This document shows, one piece after another, positions 15,480 through 18,843 of a stretch of DNA of 18,843 nucleotides (positions are counted from its first letter, which is position 1; the number at the start of each line of letters is the position of its first letter). The translations under genes were made by a program, and so were the position numbers. The notes beneath the pieces were generated by a model. It searched no databases, was not told the DNA's origin, and saw only the letters and a program-made list of their open reading frames with translations. Location of the stretch: assembly GCA_964561925.1 (NCBI GenBank), contig CAZLRW010000076.1, positions 1-18,843 of the forward strand. The letters run 5' to 3'. Source of the stretch: SZUA-430 sp964561925 (GTDB taxonomy: Bacteria > Pseudomonadota > Alphaproteobacteria > Micropepsales > Micropepsaceae).

Positions 15480-15554
15480 CGTCCTTCGGACGCGGGCGAC
15501 AATAAGCCTGCTTCGAAACGCCCCAAAATCACGAATCGGCGCGTCGGCTGACTG

Positions 15555-15586
15555 CTTGCGGCCAGTGGGGGGCCCCCCTATATGTG
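15555..15586 (+). promoter_or_regulatory. RpoH (sigma-32) heat-shock promoter of dnaK
   Basis: CTTG at 15555-15558, an 18-nt spacer, and CCTATATGTG at 15577-15586 match every fixed position of the published alphaproteobacterial heat-shock promoter CTTG-N17/18-CYTATNTNNG. Transcription should start near 15592-15595, giving a dnaK leader of about 120 nt. The spacer and first -10 bases contain a perfect GGGGGGCCCCCC palindrome (15567-15578). Confidence 0.8.
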
Positions 15587-15595
15587 GCCCTGAAA

Positions 15596-15613
15596 GCCGC
15601 AGATTCATGCGGC
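15596..15613 (+). other. Small hairpin at the 5' end of the predicted dnaK leader
   Basis: The arms GCCGCA (15596-15601) and TGCGGC (15608-15613) pair perfectly around a 6-nt loop. It lies at the start of the inferred transcript and could protect the 5' end of the mRNA; function is unproven. Confidence 0.35.
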
Positions 15614-15691
15614 ATCCAACGTCCCATACACTTGAAAACCGGGGATGGCGGGCGGGCGCTTCGATCGTTCATGAAGGCCCCGGACCATCGG

Positions 15692-15706
15692 CCGAATTCG
15701 GAGAGG
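15692..15706 (+). promoter_or_regulatory. dnaK ribosome binding site overlapped by a short palindrome
   Basis: GGAGAGG (15700-15706) is a good ribosome site 7 nt before the dnaK ATG. The palindrome CCGAATTCGG (15692-15701) overlaps its first two bases, so a weak stem could partly cover the site. Confidence 0.55.
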
Positions 15707-15713
15707 TTAAGAA

Positions 15714-17651
15714 ATGGCTAAAGTCATCGGCATCGACTTGGGGACCACGAACTCCTGCGTCGCGATCATGGAGGGGACCCAACCGAAGGTGCTGGAGAAT
15801 GCGGAAGGCGCGCGCACGACGCCGTCGATCGTGGCCTTCACGAAGGACGGGGAGCGCCTCGTCGGGCAGGCCGCCAAGCGTCAGGCCGTGACCAATCCGG
15901 AGCAAACGTTCTTCGCCATCAAGCGCCTGATCGGGCGCAAGTTCGAAGATCCGATGACCCAAAAGGACATCGGCATGGTGCCCTACAAGATCATCAAGGC
16001 CGACAACGGCGACGCGTGGATCCAGGGTCGCGAGAACGAGAAGCTCTCGCCGTCGCAGGTTTCGGCCTACACACTGCAGAAGATGAAGGAAACCGCGGAG
16101 GCCTATCTCGGCGAGAAGGTGCATCAGGCCGTCATCACCGTGCCCGCGTATTTCAACGACGCGCAGCGGCAGGCGACGAAGGACGCGGGGCGCATCGCGG
16201 GGCTTGAAGTCCTGCGCATCATCAACGAGCCCACGGCGGCGGCGCTCGCCTACGGTCTCGACAAAAAGCAAACGGGCACGATCGCGGTCTACGACCTGGG
16301 CGGTGGCACGTTCGACATCTCGATCCTCGAAATCGGCGACGGCGTCTTCGAGGTGAAGGCGACGAACGGCGACACGTTCTTGGGCGGCGAAGACTTCGAC
16401 ATGCGTCTCGTCGACTTCTTGGCCGATGAGTTCAAGAAGGAACAGGGCATCGACCTGCGCAAGGACCGGCTCGCGCTGCAGCGCCTGAAAGAGGCGGCGG
16501 AGAAGGCGAAGATCGAGCTGTCGTCGCAGCTGCAGACGGAAGTGAACCTGCCGTTCATTACGGCGGACGCGTCGGGGCCGAAGCATCTGACGACGAAGCT
16601 GACGCGCGCGAAGCTGGAGTCGCTGGTCGACGATCTGGTGCAGCGGACGCTGGCGCCTCTCAAGGCCTGCATGAAGGATGCGGGCGTGACGCCCGCCGAT
16701 ATCGACGAGGTCGTGCTCGTCGGCGGTATGACGCGCATGCCGAAGGTCCAGCAGATCGTGAAGGACTTCTTCGGCAAGGAACCGCACAAGGGCGTGAACC
16801 CGGACGAGGTCGTGGCGATCGGCGCGGCGATCCAGGCGGGCGTGCTGAAGGGTGAGGTCAAGGACGTCCTGCTGCTCGACGTGACGCCGCTGTCGCTGGG
16901 CATCGAAACCTTGGGCGGCGTGTTCACGCGACTGATCGAGCGCAACACGACGATCCCGACGAAGAAGAGCCAGGTGTTCTCGACGGCGGAAGACGGACAG
17001 ACGGCGGTCACGATCCGCGTCTTCCAGGGCGAGCGCGAGATGGCGGCGGACAACAAGTTCCTGGGCCAGTTCGATCTCGTCGGCATTCCGCCGGCGCCGC
17101 GCGGCATGCCGCAGGTGGAAGTCTCCTTCGACATCGACGCCAACGGCATTGTCAATGTCGCGGCGAAGGACAAGGCCACGAACAAAGAACAGACGATCCG
17201 CATCCAGGCGTCGGGCGGGCTTTCGGAAGCCGACATCCAGAAGATGATGCGCGAGGCGCAGGAGCACGCAAGCGACGACAAGAAGCGGCGCGAACTGGTC
17301 GAGGCGCGCAATCGCGCCGATCATTCGGTGCACGAGGTCGAGAAGGCCCTGAAGGAACACGGCGACAAGGTCGGCTCCGCCGAGCGCACCGCGATCGAGG
17401 CGGCGGTCGCGGCGGTGAAAGATGCGGTCAAGGGCGAAGATCCAGACTTCATCCGCACCAAGACGGAGGCGTTGCAACAGGCGTCGTTCAAGCTCGGCGA
17501 GGCCATGTACAAGGGTATGAACCCCGAAGGTGCGGCGGGCGCGGGCGCGACGGAGGGTACCGGCGGCGGCGCCACCGCGGAGGGCGACGTGGTCGATGCG
17601 GACTACGAAGAGGTCGACGAGGAGAAGAAGAAAAAGGGCGGCGCGCGCTGA
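15714..17651 (+). CDS. dnaK: Molecular chaperone DnaK (Hsp70)
   Basis: The protein has 645 residues, full length. It binds exposed hydrophobic segments of unfolded proteins and cycles with ATP, DnaJ and GrpE; in Alphaproteobacteria it also controls RpoH activity and stability. The ATPase domain carries GIDLGTTNS (6-14), VPAYFNDAQRQATKDAG (143-159), NEPTAAALAYG (171-181), DLGGGTFD (194-201) and VVLVGGMTRMPKVQ (333-346). The interdomain linker is DVLLLDV (384-390). The substrate-binding beta domain starts TPLSLGIETLGG, and the helical lid runs from about 505. The tail has a Gly/Ala/Thr stretch, then VVDADYEEVDEE and a basic KKKKGGAR ending, slightly longer than the usual EEVD-like end. It is transcribed from the RpoH promoter upstream, with dnaJ 62 nt downstream. 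Confidence 0.99.
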   Translation: MAKVIGIDLGTTNSCVAIMEGTQPKVLENAEGARTTPSIVAFTKDGERLVGQAAKRQAVTNPEQTFFAIKRLIGRKFEDPMTQKDIGMVPYKIIKADNGDAWIQGRENEKLSPSQVSAYTLQKMKETAEAYLGEKVHQAVITVPAYFNDAQRQATKDAGRIAGLEVLRIINEPTAAALAYGLDKKQTGTIAVYDLGGGTFDISILEIGDGVFEVKATNGDTFLGGEDFDMRLVDFLADEFKKEQGIDLRKDRLALQRLKEAAEKAKIELSSQLQTEVNLPFITADASGPKHLTTKLTRAKLESLVDDLVQRTLAPLKACMKDAGVTPADIDEVVLVGGMTRMPKVQQIVKDFFGKEPHKGVNPDEVVAIGAAIQAGVLKGEVKDVLLLDVTPLSLGIETLGGVFTRLIERNTTIPTKKSQVFSTAEDGQTAVTIRVFQGEREMAADNKFLGQFDLVGIPPAPRGMPQVEVSFDIDANGIVNVAAKDKATNKEQTIRIQASGGLSEADIQKMMREAQEHASDDKKRRELVEARNRADHSVHEVEKALKEHGDKVGSAERTAIEAAVAAVKDAVKGEDPDFIRTKTEALQQASFKLGEAMYKGMNPEGAAGAGATEGTGGGATAEGDVVDADYEEVDEEKKKKGGAR

Positions 17652-17666
17652 CGCGCGCTTCTCTTC
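17641..17666 (+). terminator. Possible attenuator between dnaK and dnaJ
   Basis: GCGCGCG (17641-17647) pairs with CGCGCGC (17652-17658) around a CTGA loop that holds part of the dnaK stop codon. TTCTCTTC follows. The stem is short and the T-run interrupted, so only partial termination would be expected; ribosomes finishing dnaK would cover it. Confidence 0.3.
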
Positions 17667-17713
17667 AACTGCTTCCGTTCGATCCTTAGTTCGACGAGTG
17701 CCCGGCCAAACGC

Positions 17714-18843
17714 ATGGCGAAACGCGACTACTACGAGATTCTCGGCGTCGGAAAGCGGGCAACCGCCGACGAGATGAAGGCCGCCTTCCGCAAGAAGGCG
17801 AAGGAGCTCCACCCCGATCGCAATCCCGGCGATGCGAAGGCCGAGCATAGATTCAAGGAGCTGAACGAAGCCTACGACGTGCTGAAGGACAACCAGAAGC
17901 GCGCGGCCTACGATCAATACGGCCACGAGGCGTTCGAGGGTCCGCAGGGCGGGCGCGGGGGACCTGGGTTCGGTTTCGATTTCTCGTCTTCGTTCACGGA
18001 CGTGTTCGACGATTTGTTCGGCGAGTTCATGGGCGGGCGGCGTGGGGGCGGCGGCGGCAACCGCGCCTCGCGCGGGGCGGACCTGCGCTACAACATGGAA
18101 ATCTCGCTCGAGGACGCGTTCAAGGGAAAGACCGCGACGATCCGCGTGCCGGGTTCGGTCACCTGCGAACCGTGCTCGGGAACGGGCGCGGAGGCGGGCT
18201 CGAAGCCGCAGGCGTGCCCGACCTGCTCGGGCGTGGGCAAGGTGCGCGCGCAGCAAGGCTTCTTCACGATCGAACGCACGTGCCCGACGTGCCAAGGCCT
18301 TGGGCGCGTCATCAAGAATCCCTGCAAGTCATGCAACGGCGCTGGACGCGTGCAGCGCGAACGCACGCTCAGCGTCAATATTCCGCAAGGGGTCGAGGAC
18401 GGCACGCGCATCCGCCTGAGCGGCGAAGGGGAGGCCGGCCTGCGCGGCGGGCCGAAGGGCGACCTCTACATCTTCCTGTCGGTCGCGCACCATTCGCTGT
18501 TCACGCGCGAGGGCAACGATCTTCATTGCCGCGTGCCGGTGAGTTTCGTCACCGCCGCTCTCGGCGGTCAGGTGGAAGTGCCGACGCTCGGCGGCGGGCG
18601 GGCGCGCATTCCGATCGCGGAGGGCACGCAATCCGGCATGCATGTCCGGCAACGCGGCAAAGGCATGCCGGCTCTGCGCGGCCAGGGCATGGTGGGCGAC
18701 CTCGTCGTCGAGGTCGCGGTCGAGACGCCGGTGAACCTGACCAAGAAGCAGCAAGAGCTGCTGCGCGAATTCGACAAGGCCGGCACGTCGCAGAACACGC
18801 CCGAACTCACGCGCTTCTTCGCGAAGGTGAAGGAGATGTTCGG
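17714..18843 (+). CDS. dnaJ: Co-chaperone DnaJ (Hsp40), runs off the window end
   Basis: 376 codons are present, nearly the whole protein; only a few C-terminal residues should be missing. The J domain (1-70) has the HPD motif at 33-35 that stimulates DnaK ATP hydrolysis. A Gly/Phe-rich linker (about 76-118) follows. The zinc domain has all four CxxCxGxG repeats: CEPCSGTG (151-158), CPTCSGVG (168-175), CPTCQGLG (190-197) and CKSCNGAG (204-211). The two C-terminal substrate-binding barrels contain IPQGVEDGTRIRL and the family motif near LGGQVEVPTLGG. This is therefore a canonical type I DnaJ, not a CbpA-like form. It follows dnaK by 62 nt in the same direction, and the RpoH promoter before dnaK probably serves both. 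Confidence 0.98.
   Translation, partial: MAKRDYYEILGVGKRATADEMKAAFRKKAKELHPDRNPGDAKAEHRFKELNEAYDVLKDNQKRAAYDQYGHEAFEGPQGGRGGPGFGFDFSSSFTDVFDDLFGEFMGGRRGGGGGNRASRGADLRYNMEISLEDAFKGKTATIRVPGSVTCEPCSGTGAEAGSKPQACPTCSGVGKVRAQQGFFTIERTCPTCQGLGRVIKNPCKSCNGAGRVQRERTLSVNIPQGVEDGTRIRLSGEGEAGLRGGPKGDLYIFLSVAHHSLFTREGNDLHCRVPVSFVTAALGGQVEVPTLGGGRARIPIAEGTQSGMHVRQRGKGMPALRGQGMVGDLVVEVAVETPVNLTKKQQELLREFDKAGTSQNTPELTRFFAKVKEMF

Noticed and set aside
15631..15660. Second heat-shock promoter starting at CTTGAAA 15631
   Set aside because: The -35 is good, but no CYTAT-like -10 occurs 17 or 18 nt downstream; the sequence there is G-rich.
12629..15713. CIRCE operator in front of hrcA or dnaK
   Set aside because: I looked for TTAGCACTC and GAGTGCTAA on both strands and found neither arm.
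15669..17762. 697-codon open frame antisense to dnaK
   Set aside because: It lies exactly opposite a fully conserved DnaK, is dominated by Arg, Leu, Asp and His as expected for GC-rich antisense frames, and has no recognisable domain. Long antisense frames over dnaK are a known artefact.

Overview
The window is G+C-rich DNA from an alphaproteobacterium. The family assignments, the gene order (rph divergent from hrcA-grpE, rdgB-hemW beside rph, and a rsmI-yraN-gshB run) and a textbook alphaproteobacterial RpoH (sigma-32) promoter in front of dnaK all point the same way. A Rhodospirillales-like chromosome is my best guess, but I cannot fix the genus from sequence alone. Apart from a 100-N assembly gap at 10197-10296, nearly every base belongs to a gene. 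I see no rRNA, tRNA, CRISPR array, insertion sequence, phage gene or attachment site, so this looks like core chromosome rather than an island.

Region 1 (6-4474, minus strand): a membrane-bound hybrid histidine kinase with a PAS sensor and two receiver domains, one of them degenerate; a glycine-rich 171-residue protein of unknown function; and the ComM/YifB AAA+ ATPase. Region 2 (4568-8915, minus strand) is a tight run, read in the order rsmI, yraN, a DolP-like double-BON lipoprotein, a SirB1-family protein, gshB, and an unrecognised 212-residue gene translationally coupled to gshB through an ATGA overlap. A lipoprotein PBP activator of the LppC/LpoA family (8954 onward, plus strand) diverges from rsmI. 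Together rsmI, the PBP activator, yraN and the BON lipoprotein echo the E. coli yraL-yraM-yraN-(diaA)-yraP cluster, re-oriented and without diaA.

Region 3 (10297-12628, minus strand): rph, rdgB and hemW, with hemW cut by the N gap. Region 4 (12741 to the end) is the heat-shock chaperone locus: hrcA-grpE, then dnaK-dnaJ, with dnaJ running off the window. Two minus-strand genes of unknown function separate the pairs: a small membrane protein whose stop codon overlaps that of grpE, and an exported four-cysteine protein. DnaK, DnaJ and GrpE form one folding machine, and HrcA is the usual repressor of groESL-type operons. In this window dnaK has an RpoH-type promoter and I find no CIRCE operator.

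I do not see a convincing new multi-gene system. The best leads are a near-perfect 30-nt palindrome just upstream of the small membrane protein gene, a G6C6 palindrome inside the dnaK RpoH promoter, the coupled orphan gene behind gshB, and the two orphan genes inside the chaperone locus.
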